From Pleurostoma richardsiae (taxonomy: Eukaryota; Ascomycota; Sordariomycetes; Calosphaeriales; Pleurostomataceae): a DNA stretch of 64,000 nt. Numbering within the stretch: position 1 is the first letter of the stretch; the number at the start of each line of letters is the position of its first letter. Position numbers and translations under genes: made by a program. Under the pieces are notes generated by a model. It saw nothing but the letters and a program-made list of their open reading frames with translations, did no database searches and was not told the origin of the DNA. Positions 46,020 to 54,695 of the stretch are shown piece by piece. The DNA lies in contig JANBVO010000036.1 of the NCBI GenBank assembly GCA_030052745.1, positions 186,001 through 250,000 on the forward strand, given 5' to 3'.

Positions 46020-47894
46020 TCAGCCCCGTGGAATCCACAGGCCTCCTTTCCCGTGTGCCTTGTCCCTTAACTCCGCCCCTGTCGTGCGCACACCGGCCAG
46101 ATGCAGCGGTATCCGATCCACATGCTTCGCCACTTTCTCCCTGGAGTCAACGTACTTGTCCTGGAAGCTTCTCGCGCTCTTCTCTGTCTTCATCTTGTTG
46201 AGAGTCATCTCGGGGCCCCAGTTCTCCCGGCTTAGGCTGGCAACGACCACGCTAACGTCTCGAGAGACTAGCTCGATTGTCTCCTCGGCGCTGACGTTCC
46301 CCGTCCTCATCGGTCGCAGAAATCCCATCACGATGATCTTCACTTTGGCGTCGAAGAATGTCCTCCCACCGAAGTCCTGGACGAAGTAGACTGCCACAAC
46401 ATTCTTTGTCACGATGGTCGGTGAGGCGTACGGTGACGGGCCGATGGATATAATAGCCTCGTGCCAATCATGAGAGACTCCTTCAAGATTCTGTGTGGGC
46501 AGGATACATGCCCAGCCGAGGTAGACACCCCTGAGGCGGAGCGTCACATCGTCTGGAACATCAGCAAGGTTGGCAGTCGGGACTCCAAGCTCTGCGCTAC
46601 CACGCCCGGTGCCAGGAACGACTCTGCCGTAGAACTTGACAGGGTAAGGCTTTTGAGGTCCTTCGTCTGGCCCGACAACGTTGACAGGTGCCTCAGCGCC
46701 TTCTTCCATGGCGTCGAATGCATCATAGCTCGCCTCCCTAGTCTGGTCGTATCTCTCACCGGCTTCGTCGACCTTGTCCTGCAGCCCTGTCTCACCATAG
46801 GCATAGGTGCCCACGTCAACGGCAGTCTGGTACTTCTCTACCTGACCTTGGACGGCGTCGGTAACCGGCGAGATGAACGTCGAGACGGTGTCCGTCCCTA
46901 TCGCGGACGCTATCTTGACCCCGAGCTCGAGAGGCATAGTCTTGAGGCTTGCACCACGCAAGACGCTGGAGTCGGTAGACGTGCTTGCGATCCGGAAGAT
47001 GGGGCTGGTGCAGAGCACCTTGCGCTTCGTCTGCGTGCTGCTGCCCGTACCCCCGCCATTAGCAGCGGCGGCCCCCCCTCCCGTGCACAGGACTAGTCGG
47101 AAGTACCCGTCCTCGGCCACCGCGGGTATGCGGACGATGTGCGTCTCCCGCGGGGCGTGGTGCGCGATGCGTTTCTCCTTGGCGGCGTGCTTGAGGAACT
47201 TCTTGATGTCCCGCTGCCAGCCCCTCTCGTCGATCTCGGCGACGTCCTGCGGGCCCGCCCTCTGCGCGGGCGTAACATCTACCCAGCTGCCGCGGGCGCC
47301 GACTAGGCTCTTGATCTTCATCCCAGTGTTCCCGGAGAAGCCACGCTGCTGCAGCCAGAGGGTCCGGTCGGCCGGGAGGGGGGCCGAGGAGAAGATGGTG
47401 ACCACGACGGCGGTGGTCGGACCTCGGTAAAAGACCAGTCCGGGAGAGTGCCGCAGGATGGTGTAGTTGCGAGTCGACTCGTGGGGGTGAGCAATCAGGC
47501 CGCCCGCGAAGTGACGCGTTTCGGTGAGTGCGGCCTTGAATATCGACTTCGCCTTGTCTTTGGACGAGGGCACAGAAGGATTAGGCGAGAAGGGAGAAGA
47601 TATGTTGGATGATGAAGTCCTTGACCGCAGCGTTGGCGATGAACCAACGGAGAGTGAGGTCGGGCTTGCCACGAGAGGGTTGCTGCCAAGCCTCGGTGGA
47701 AGCTGTGGGCGGGCTTCGGGGCCCGGTCTCCCTCCTTCGTCATTGAGACGGAGGTCGCTGATCTTCCTGCGTACCTCGAGATCGGCAGGCTTCAATGCCG
47801 GATCTGAATCGGGGGTCCGTTGGGCTGCCGGAGCGGACCCGTTTAACCCCGGGACGGGCTTCCGTTTGATGGTCAAAGAACCTGGATGATCCAT
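46020..47894 (-). CDS. Riboflavin-kinase-like fungal protein, probably non-catalytic
   Basis: Single exon, 624 residues. The C-terminal part (about 417-560) resembles riboflavin kinase: KFYGRVVPGTGRGSAELGVPTANL carries the glycine loop and the PTAN motif that holds Mg-ATP, and ISIGPSPY and VMGFLRP are also in place. The Glu that acts as catalytic base in the usual V-E-x-H segment is Ala501 here (NVVAVYFVQDF), so flavokinase activity is doubtful. Residues 115-320 form a separate conserved region (FAGGLIAHPHESTRNYTILRHSPGLVFYRG, a basic FLKHAAKEKRIAHH and RIPAVAEDGYFRLVLC). The first ~110 residues are disordered and Ser/Pro-rich. Fungal genomes carry similar proteins with varying labels; I do not know a tested function. 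The ATG at 47894 is the only good start. Confidence 0.8.
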   Translation of the reverse strand: MDHPGSLTIKRKPVPGLNGSAPAAQRTPDSDPALKPADLEVRRKISDLRLNDEGGRPGPEARPQLPPRLGSNPLVASPTSLSVGSSPTLRSRTSSSNISSPFSPNPSVPSSKDKAKSIFKAALTETRHFAGGLIAHPHESTRNYTILRHSPGLVFYRGPTTAVVVTIFSSAPLPADRTLWLQQRGFSGNTGMKIKSLVGARGSWVDVTPAQRAGPQDVAEIDERGWQRDIKKFLKHAAKEKRIAHHAPRETHIVRIPAVAEDGYFRLVLCTGGGAAAANGGGTGSSTQTKRKVLCTSPIFRIASTSTDSSVLRGASLKTMPLELGVKIASAIGTDTVSTFISPVTDAVQGQVEKYQTAVDVGTYAYGETGLQDKVDEAGERYDQTREASYDAFDAMEEGAEAPVNVVGPDEGPQKPYPVKFYGRVVPGTGRGSAELGVPTANLADVPDDVTLRLRGVYLGWACILPTQNLEGVSHDWHEAIISIGPSPYASPTIVTKNVVAVYFVQDFGGRTFFDAKVKIIVMGFLRPMRTGNVSAEETIELVSRDVSVVVASLSRENWGPEMTLNKMKTEKSARSFQDKYVDSREKVAKHVDRIPLHLAGVRTTGAELRDKAHGKGGLWIPRG

Positions 47895-48572
47895 GCCTAG
47901 ACACGGACATTAATCACAGATTCATACTTCCCACCCAGAGCTGCTACAAAGCACGCGTTCTCTCGCCTTCCGGCAAAGATCTGGAGGTTTACGAAAGCGA
48001 TTGTCGTGAGGAAAACCAGACCGGGATCTTCGGCTCGGCAGATGACGTTGCATCCCGGGCCTTCAATATCACGTGATACCCCCTAAAGTGCTCACAACGA
48101 AGATAAGGTGGAAGTTGTAGTTGTCTCTGCTGAACTCCTAGCATTAGAATGCGTTTTCAATATTCCAAGCCTGAATGTTGTTCTAGCCCGTAGGGTCTTC
48201 TCACTGAACATAATCCCAGGATAACACACGTGAACTCGACAATGCAAGACAGTATCTCACCAACTTCATCGCGCCCAGCTGAAAGGGAGCGCCACGCTGG
48301 GGACGAACAAGCGACATGCATATTGGTCAAGGAATGCAGCAAACCACTATGTTTCTTGTCCGCATTAGCGAAAAACGCCACAGAGAAGGTAATTCTGGGG
48401 ATTCTGAGAGACTCTTGTTGGTAAACGAGACGGCTCCGACCCGTGTGCCTCTGCTAATCTGCCGCTTAAGCTGATGATTTGTAACGCTGTAGGAGTCAGT
48501 ATCATTCTCCTTGAAACCATTGACCATAGCATCGGTCATCCTGGTTATGCATCGCCAGCTCCGGAGCCACAA
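47895..48572. other. Intergenic
   Basis: Promoter of the riboflavin-kinase-like gene and the 3' flank of the BBP paralogue. The stretch next to 48573 may be the decayed remainder of that paralogue's C-terminal region, but I cannot follow it in any frame. Confidence 0.45.
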
Positions 48573-49430
48573 TCATCTGTAGCAGCCCTGGGTAGATTGG
48601 TCTTGCCTATCGACAGGGCAGACAATGTCGGTCAGCAATCTCTTTTGCGAACCATCACTACCATCACAAAGCTTTTCGTCGTCCCTAAAGGTTCCATTTA
48701 TCACAGCAAGTTCGCGGAGCTGTTGTTGCTTCCTTGCATTTGCTTGACTCGGCGCCGTGACGATCGTCTCGATGACGGTTTGGATGAGCCCCTTGGCCTT
48801 GTCCACCTTGTCCTGGGTGTCCGCTGTGATCAGGCAGTGGAGAGGTTCGTCCTCGTCTTCAGTCAAGCCGATTCTCGCCCTTGCACTGGTTTGTCTGCTC
48901 GTGCATTTACCCTGCTTGACTGAGCCTTTCCCGCGGATGCCTATGGTGGTACCGGACTGTTTATTCATGCTGATGAGGCTGCGTCCGCGAGGTCCTAATA
49001 GTTGACCTATGAAGTTAACCTCGGGGAAGTCCTTCGTTGGTATATAGATCTTGTCCTTGTGTATCTTCCGCCGACCATGGTCGTAGAAATAGTTACGCGG
49101 CGGGCAGTAGTTAGGAATGATGCGCATGGCAAGTTGCACTAGAGCATCTCGTTCTTCTTCCAGGAACTTTCGATAGCGACGGTCGCTTGTATTGATCCGC
49201 CTTCCTGAAGCATCATACTTCGGTTCAGGAGATGGGGACCTGCGACCACGTTTAGATGAGTCGATGTCGTTGCTGCTAAGTTTCAGGGTGATCTCTTCGA
49301 CACGTACGTGGAGGACATATGCGTCGATTTGCTCGCATGTCATGGGTGCTGTGATGGCCGTTTTGAGGCCGGTGAGCCTTGTCAGTGAGCTTTCCTGACC
49401 CCATCGAGTCCTAGTTCTCTTGCACGGCAT
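48573..49430 (-). CDS. Truncated branch-point binding protein (SF1/BBP) paralogue
   Basis: Single exon, about 285 residues from the ATG at 49430 (CKRTRTRWGQE). True BBP/SF1, a splicing factor that binds the intron branch site, is roughly twice as long. Retained in order are the basic-Trp U2AF-ligand motif (RTRTRWGQ), the helix hairpin (ITAPMTCEQIDAYVLHVRVEEITLKL), the RRINTSDRRYRKFLEEERDALV linker, and a KH domain with FIGQLLGPRGRSL and GIRGKGSVKQGK plus the QUA2-like ALHC..ADTQDKVDKAKGLIQ region. After INGTFRDDE, where two CCHC zinc knuckles should follow, the frame reads LCDGSDGSQKR…IVCPVDRQ with most Cys/His lost, then stops; the proline-rich tail is absent. It lacks introns. It is either a neofunctionalised paralogue or a retrocopy on its way to a pseudogene. 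Confidence 0.7.
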   Translation of the reverse strand: MPCKRTRTRWGQESSLTRLTGLKTAITAPMTCEQIDAYVLHVRVEEITLKLSSNDIDSSKRGRRSPSPEPKYDASGRRINTSDRRYRKFLEEERDALVQLAMRIIPNYCPPRNYFYDHGRRKIHKDKIYIPTKDFPEVNFIGQLLGPRGRSLISMNKQSGTTIGIRGKGSVKQGKCTSRQTSARARIGLTEDEDEPLHCLITADTQDKVDKAKGLIQTVIETIVTAPSQANARKQQQLRELAVINGTFRDDEKLCDGSDGSQKRLLTDIVCPVDRQDQSTQGCYR

Positions 49431-49788
49431 TGTAACTTGATAGCAACCAATCTGAGTTTGTCCGTAGGTTATATTTTCTCTTACAACGAGGTTGATATAA
49501 GAAAGGAGGAGTGTGACAAGGCCGAACCTGAATATGAGTCCGGAATTTTCATGTATATATATAGAGAGAGACGCCCCGAACTCTAAATTATATTCGGAGA
49601 TATGTGGACTCACTGGTCTGGTCGAGAGGCTTTTATGGTTGCCCTGAACCTTGGGACAAAGTCTGTGGAATAGAGTTATGATGTTCCACTCTATCATAAA
49701 CCCGCAATATTTCGGATGATACATTGTGCCCTATCAACATCATGTTATTAAAGCCACTGAACTGGCTCACGTTGGCTCTCTACTGGCG
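49431..49788. other. Intergenic with TA/GA simple repeat
   Basis: Contains (TA)n(GA)n at about 49553-49571. The reading frame of the BBP paralogue stays open upstream as far as 49724, but that stretch is unlike the family and AT-rich, so it is treated as leader. Confidence 0.5.
49553..49571. repeat. TA/GA dinucleotide tract
   Basis: TATATATATA followed by GAGAGAGA in the leader of the BBP paralogue. Simple sequence. Confidence 0.75.
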
Positions 49789-51233
49789 CTAACCAGTCGA
49801 CCCTGCAGAGTTGCGTATCCAATACAAAGATGCAATATTATTCTCCTTGCCATCACTGTTTGCGTACTTCAGCTCGTTCCATAGCGTCCTGAAACGCCCC
49901 GTTAGACCTATGTCCGGCACACATACCTTGTCGAATACTTCTAACGGCTCGTCCCACCCGCGCGATTGTAACGCCAGCATCGCTCTCCTCAACTTCCCTA
50001 AGAACCATGCCCTCGTCTGCGAACCTGTTTCGGCGGCAATGGCGCCAATCATGAGCTGAAATGACGTGAAATCTAGGTAAGAGCAAGTTCTGGCCCGATT
50101 CATGCACAATACTTCCTTCAGCTCGGTCGCGAGGGTTTCGAGACTTGGCTCTGACTGGGTCGGCCAGGACAGACAGAGGATTAGTTTGATTGCTAAAGCG
50201 TTGGCTTGGATGCATGGACTACTGTGTCTCCGAAGCGCTCGAGCTTGGCTATGCAGTCTGGCCAAAGGTTGTTCTATTGCTTCAACCACGAAACTTAAGC
50301 CTAGTTGGTAGGTGCGAATAAAGTCAATCGACCTCCATAACTGTGCGGTTCCGTCGGAGATTTCTGCTACGAAGGATAGTGACTGATTGCCGTGTAAAGT
50401 TATCGCATCAATGACCGTCTTATGATACACTCGTGGGAAGTTGAAGAGGTTGTTGATCGAGTCACTATCACTAATGAGTCAGCTAGTTTCACCGGAAGAA
50501 TGAAGGGTTCACGGACGAGATTAGGAGGCCAGTGAACCAGGAGGGCAAATCATTCATGCCTCGGGAGAACCGCTCTCTGAGCAACTGGCCCAAACCATCC
50601 ATGTGAATGTTCCAAGCGATGTTGTTATGCACTAGGCGCTCGCCGAGGGCCATGGTTAGTACCACTGCTAGGACGGCGTCCGTGTGAGCTCGCCTTGACT
50701 CGATGCGTTGAATGAGAATGTTCACAGCTCTCTTCGAGTGAATCTCGGCGTTTCGTATCCACGACGCATCTGACGCCCAGTGCTGCATGCTTACAGCCAC
50801 GGACGACTCGATCAGCGCTGGCTCAGACACGAGGAGCCTTAGCCATGTCGCTTCATCCGGATTGTCCGGGTAGTCACTAGAATCTAGGAAGACGTGTGAC
50901 CAAAATGAAGAGACTGCTTCCGCTCAATTAGCGAGAGCGCTATCTGCGACTGGTTTCTGACGTACGTAGCTGAGCACTGTGGTGTGGATGTACAGGTGGT
51001 AGGTTTACGGCCAAGCGGGCCTTAGGAGATGCATTCCGTGAGGATAGCTCTTGGCTCATTTGACTTCCTGCAACCCGGTCCGGAGCTGTCTCTGCGTTCC
51101 GAGCTTCGGCCATCCGTTGGCGCCTGTGCGCGAAGTTGGTCCTGGTAACATGCGCCCTCATCGCCTTCGCTGCGGACGGAGATAAATCCGGAGCACCTGT
51201 TGTATTCAGGAATGTGAAGCTTGCTGGGATCAT
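49789..51233 (-). CDS. Fungal transcription-factor-like protein without zinc cluster
   Basis: Three exons on the minus strand, 50966-51233, 50517-50913 and 49789-50464, give about 446 residues. The start (MIPASFTFLNT..., then AAKAMRAHVTRTNFAHRRQR) resembles the opening of the many fungal proteins that carry a fungal transcription factor region and a basic AHV…RRQR stretch but no Zn2Cys6 motif. The middle and C-terminal parts (VSSFWSHVFLDSSDYPDN, EIHSKRAVNILIQRI, LTMALGERLVHNNIAWNIHMDGL, FDKVCVPDIGLTGRFRTLWNEL) fit that family. Intron 1 (50914-50965) has donor GTACGT; intron 2 (about 50465-50516) has a weaker GTCCGT donor and two possible acceptors (TTAG or GATAG), so the junction may differ by two residues. 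It lies beside the metabolic cluster but its promoter has no TCGG-N9-CCGA site, so control of that cluster is not shown. Confidence 0.7.
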
Positions 51234-52224
51234 TGTTGTCTGCTTTGGGGAAATGAATATTGGGATTTTGCAGCCGAATGAAGGAGTTAGGAGAGTCAAG
51301 AGTTGTGGGTGATCTCGGGGTGACAATCGAGTTAACGTTATACCACATCAGGAAAATCAGATTTAGTGGGCCTAAGCCATACCACTGTGCCGAATTAGGA
51401 AATCAAGGTCAACTTGCCGACTTCAAATAGCACCATGATCTCGCCCCATACATTACTCGGAGACGGAAACCCAAGCGCACCAAAATCCATTTCCGTATTT
51501 GGGGATGAGCTTGTGCCGCTCATCGCATATTCGCGACCCTAAAAGAAACTTGAGAGGAAGAAGATAATCCGTACAACGTCTAGATGTTATTCGCACCCTA
51601 AGTTACCCGGTATTAGTGGGCCAGGTTTATAGGTGGATTTTAGGTCTGGGAGGTAACCCTGCGTATTGTAAGGGGTGCTCCGGGGCCTTGCCGATGCTTA
51701 TAATCGATCGTCGTAGCTGTAGTGCTAAAGTCAAGGCAATACTAGGGGCCGACATCGCGAAGATTTTATAAGGCTGGACATCATGATCTGCCAGCCTCGG
51801 ACAAGTCACCGGGGAAAGTGACAACAGAGACAGAAAGCAGAGGCAATGCAGGCAAAGTTAAGTCGGAGGAATCGTTTACAGACTGTATTTTAGAAAGCGA
51901 ATGCCTTCGAAACCGACTCGTAGCAGTAAACTGGGTGTTCCGCTTCTGTGCCCATATAAGACATGTAGTGATCTGGAGAGATACCGAATCATCAATGGCG
52001 TGTCGGGCTTATGAGTGCTTGTGTTTCCCAAAAGAGGTATTGCGAGGGCAGGCTTGCAATATACTCATGGAAGTCTTCAAGGAGTCGAGAAAGCTAAATT
52101 ATATGCTCCCTATACAGTAAATGACGGAAACTTGTCCGTCACGAAGGATTGGTACTCCTGTCACCTTCACACTCCCAGTCACTACTATCAATATCCACAC
52201 CAAATCATCAAGGCCTTTTTTCCC
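51234..52224. other. Intergenic
   Basis: Promoter of the transcription-factor-like gene and 3' flank of the ACS transporter. The 100-codon frame at 51818-52120 begins at GTG and is rejected. No TCGG-N9-CCGA element is present. Confidence 0.55.
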
Positions 52225-53836
52225 CTACCAGACATACCTAAAATGGATGTTCTGCTTATCGGTCAGGTCACGGAAATCGGTATCCTGGTGGACTCTCTGC
52301 CCGCTAGCCTCGTCAACGGCATCCCTCCGCCGGTTCTCCCACCAACAATAAGTCGCATACAGGATGATGATGATCACAGACAAAACGTAACTTCCCAAGA
52401 TCGCGGCGGTGCCAAGGGGATAGAGAGGGGCCTGTTGTGACAAGAAAAACTGCGGCCCGATGATGTTTGAGACGCAATAAGCGACAAATACTAGCGCCGT
52501 GGTGGTAACTTTCTTGGTGTGACCGGCCGTGTTGGCGGTGACCAAACCCAGACTGACGATATATGGGCCGAGATAGAAGTACGACATGTACAGGGCTGCC
52601 AGTCGACCATGGTAGTCGGTCGTGGGAAGGGTATAGAGGAAGGTGCTCGATATTAAGCCAACGACGATGCCAAAGAGGATCCACAGGGTCCTCCAATGAT
52701 ATTGGGGCCAGTATTTCACACAGAGAAACACGCCCCCGTTGCACATGTAGGACGAAACTGTCTGGATGATGCCAGTGGGCATGGTTAAAAGGACAGACCT
52801 TTGAGAGTCATATCCGAGGCCTTTGATAATCAGGGGCGCAAAGTTTGTCATGCCACCATTGGGAATGTTGATGGTGAGGTTGAAGAGGACCAGTAACCAC
52901 GTTTTGGGATCCAGGAAGGCCTCAATCATCTGGCTCCTGTTGAAGTGTTTATTCTCGATGCCTGTTTGGTCGGCACGCATCCGGTCAACGGCGATAGCCT
53001 TCTCGCGGGACGAGACAAATTTGGCCCGAATGGGGTTGTCGGGAAGGAAGAGACCGATGATACACGCCCAGACGATAGTCATTGCGCCCGTGATCCAAAA
53101 CATTGCACGCCATTGGTATTTTGTGGCAAGAAACCCAATGCCCCAGCCAATTGGTCCGGTGAAGCAGACGGACAGGCCCGTGATCATGAGACCGGTACGG
53201 ATCGGCTGTTCCTTTCGCGTGTACCACATGCTGAGGACGATAAGATTTCCGGGGACGATGGGTGCCTCGAGCATACCAAGCATGACTCGCAGGGCGATCA
53301 GGGTTGGGAAGTTGTGGGCAAATCCGGTGGCGATGAGGATGACTCCCCAGAGCGCTTGCGCGGCGCACATCACTTTGGCAAGTGGGTACTTCTGCAGCAA
53401 GCTACCACTGGGGAAACACCAGACAAGGTAGCCAAACTGACGAGTATGGTGAATCAGTACCACTGTGAGACGGACGACATAATCGGTTGAGTCTTACATA
53501 GAATGCACTGCCGACCCAGCTGTACTTGTTGCCCGTCAAGCCCGTGTCGGCCCGGAAAGTGTAAAGGGCCGCTGTCGATGTCGTGACCTTGTCCATTGCA
53601 CCGAGGGTGACATTAAACCAGAGCAGCGGTACAAGGCGGAGGTCGAGCTTCCATCGTAGCTTCACTTCCTCCTTACGAGAGTAAGTGTTGCCATCGGCGA
53701 ACTCGTCTGCATACTGCGCAGCAACATCGGCGCGGGCGACATCCTTGGGGTCGTCGTAACTCTGGCCCTGTTGAACAGAGGAAGGACGACCCATGGTGTC
53801 GGATGCGGTCTTGTGAGCTTCCTGAACGTCTGCCAT
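52225..53836 (-). CDS. MFS permease, anion:cation symporter (ACS, Dal5/Tna1-like) family
   Basis: Two exons, 53498-53836 and 52225-53436, give about 516 residues. It is a plasma-membrane proton symporter of the allantoate/nicotinate permease type that brings small organic acids or ureides into the cell. The N-terminus is hydrophilic; KLRWKLDLRLVPLLWFNVTLGAMDKVTTSTAALY leads into the first helices, and SAFY/FGYLVWCFPSGSLLQKYPLAKV spans the intron (GTAAGA...CAG, 61 bp). WRAMFWITGAMTIVWACIIGLFLPDNP and NGGMTNFAPLIIKGLGYDSQRSVLL are family landmarks; 12 helices fit. A frame extends upstream of 53836 but its composition is unlike a protein. It is divergent from the isocitrate-lyase-like gene, and their shared promoter holds two TCGG-N9-CCGA sites, so it probably imports the substrate or a precursor used by the cluster. 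Confidence 0.92.
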
Positions 53837-54211
53837 GGGAGAAGTTGTCAGACGAGTAGGACACAAAAGGCCGGGATGGTGAGCTGGGTTCCTGGCTTCC
53901 CCGAGCTTGACTGAATTGTTGGAAAAGTAAAGATTACTTGTGTTTTTGATGCTATAGGGCAAGAGGAGGAGGATCCAAGGAGACGTGAACGGGCGAGGAG
54001 CGGGTGTGACCATGCACTGTTGCTCAATGCCTATTTAAGGATACATGTTAGATTATCTACCGGAGTCACTACATGCGTTGCACACCTAGGTTGTTGGAGA
54101 TCAGATGTATAGAACTGGAAGGATATTGTTGATAAGGATGAAATTGACCGAGCCCTATTTAGACATATGGTTCGATCCTGAAATATGGGGGCTGATAGCA
54201 TCGCAGTCGAG

Positions 54212-54227
54212 AGCCCGACGTCGGGCT
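54212..54227. promoter_or_regulatory. Perfect palindrome overlapping operator 1
   Basis: AGCCCGACGTCGGGCT reads the same on both strands. It places an everted CCGA-CG-TCGG pair directly beside operator 1, so three half-sites lie in 24 bases. Confidence 0.5.
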
Positions 54228-54237
54228 TGCAGTCCGA
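54221..54237. promoter_or_regulatory. Cluster operator 1, TCGG-N9-CCGA
   Basis: TCGGGCTTGCAGTCCGA, 385 bp before the ACS permease start and 459 bp before the ICL-like start. It fits the shared form TCGGNC-N5-NTCCGA, typical of a Zn2Cys6 dimer binding inverted CGG triplets. Confidence 0.65.
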
Positions 54238-54454
54238 TAAGTCCACAGCAGACGATCGGCTCATTGGCGCTACCCCGCAAACGGGAGCAGGGGCCGTCTT
54301 CGAGTCTTCCCCAGAATCCTCGCTTTTCAGGGAATGGTCGAGAGTCTATTCGCCAGAAAGCTGTAGGACGGTAGGATAGATAGTCGGGTAGATACGCAGT
54401 TGCTAGTTGGGAAGATCGGCGTCCTCAAGGTCTAAGGTCCGTCGGCAACAACTT

Positions 54455-54471
54455 TCGGACTCTATGTCCGA
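54455..54471. promoter_or_regulatory. Cluster operator 2, TCGG-N9-CCGA
   Basis: TCGGACTCTATGTCCGA, 225-241 bp before the ICL-like start codon. Arms TCGGAC and GTCCGA are perfect inverted repeats. Another CCGTCGG lies just upstream. Confidence 0.7.
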
Positions 54472-54695
54472 CGCCTGCAAGCAGGCATCAGGCCGGCCAG
54501 CGTAGATAGCTCCAGACAGCGTATATGTTAACTTGCCGAGGTCAGTAGCAGATGAGATTCGGGCAGGTACTTGAGCTTGGCGGATTTTGATCTACTATTT
54601 TGTCTTAGCTGACTTGTCTCTGTCAACACCGCCTGAGGAGTCCTTCCATAGTGATCCCGTCATCTTAGAACTCATTGTCGAGGATATACATCGCC

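Larger units (their letters stand above)
53837..54695. promoter_or_regulatory. Divergent promoter of ACS permease and ICL-like gene
   Basis: 859 bp between start codons. It contains two 17-base TCGG-N9-CCGA inverted repeats (54221-54237 and 54455-54471) and a 16-base palindrome (54212-54227) overlapping the first. No gene is present. Confidence 0.6.

Noticed and set aside
49431-49724. 98-residue upstream extension of the BBP paralogue
   Set aside because: Hydrophobic AT-rich translation unlike the family, starting from no conserved ATG; the ATG at 49430 matches the family's basic N-terminus.
54170-54180. GGTTCGATCC resembling a tRNA B box
   Set aside because: No matching A box, acceptor stem or T-arm pairing around it.
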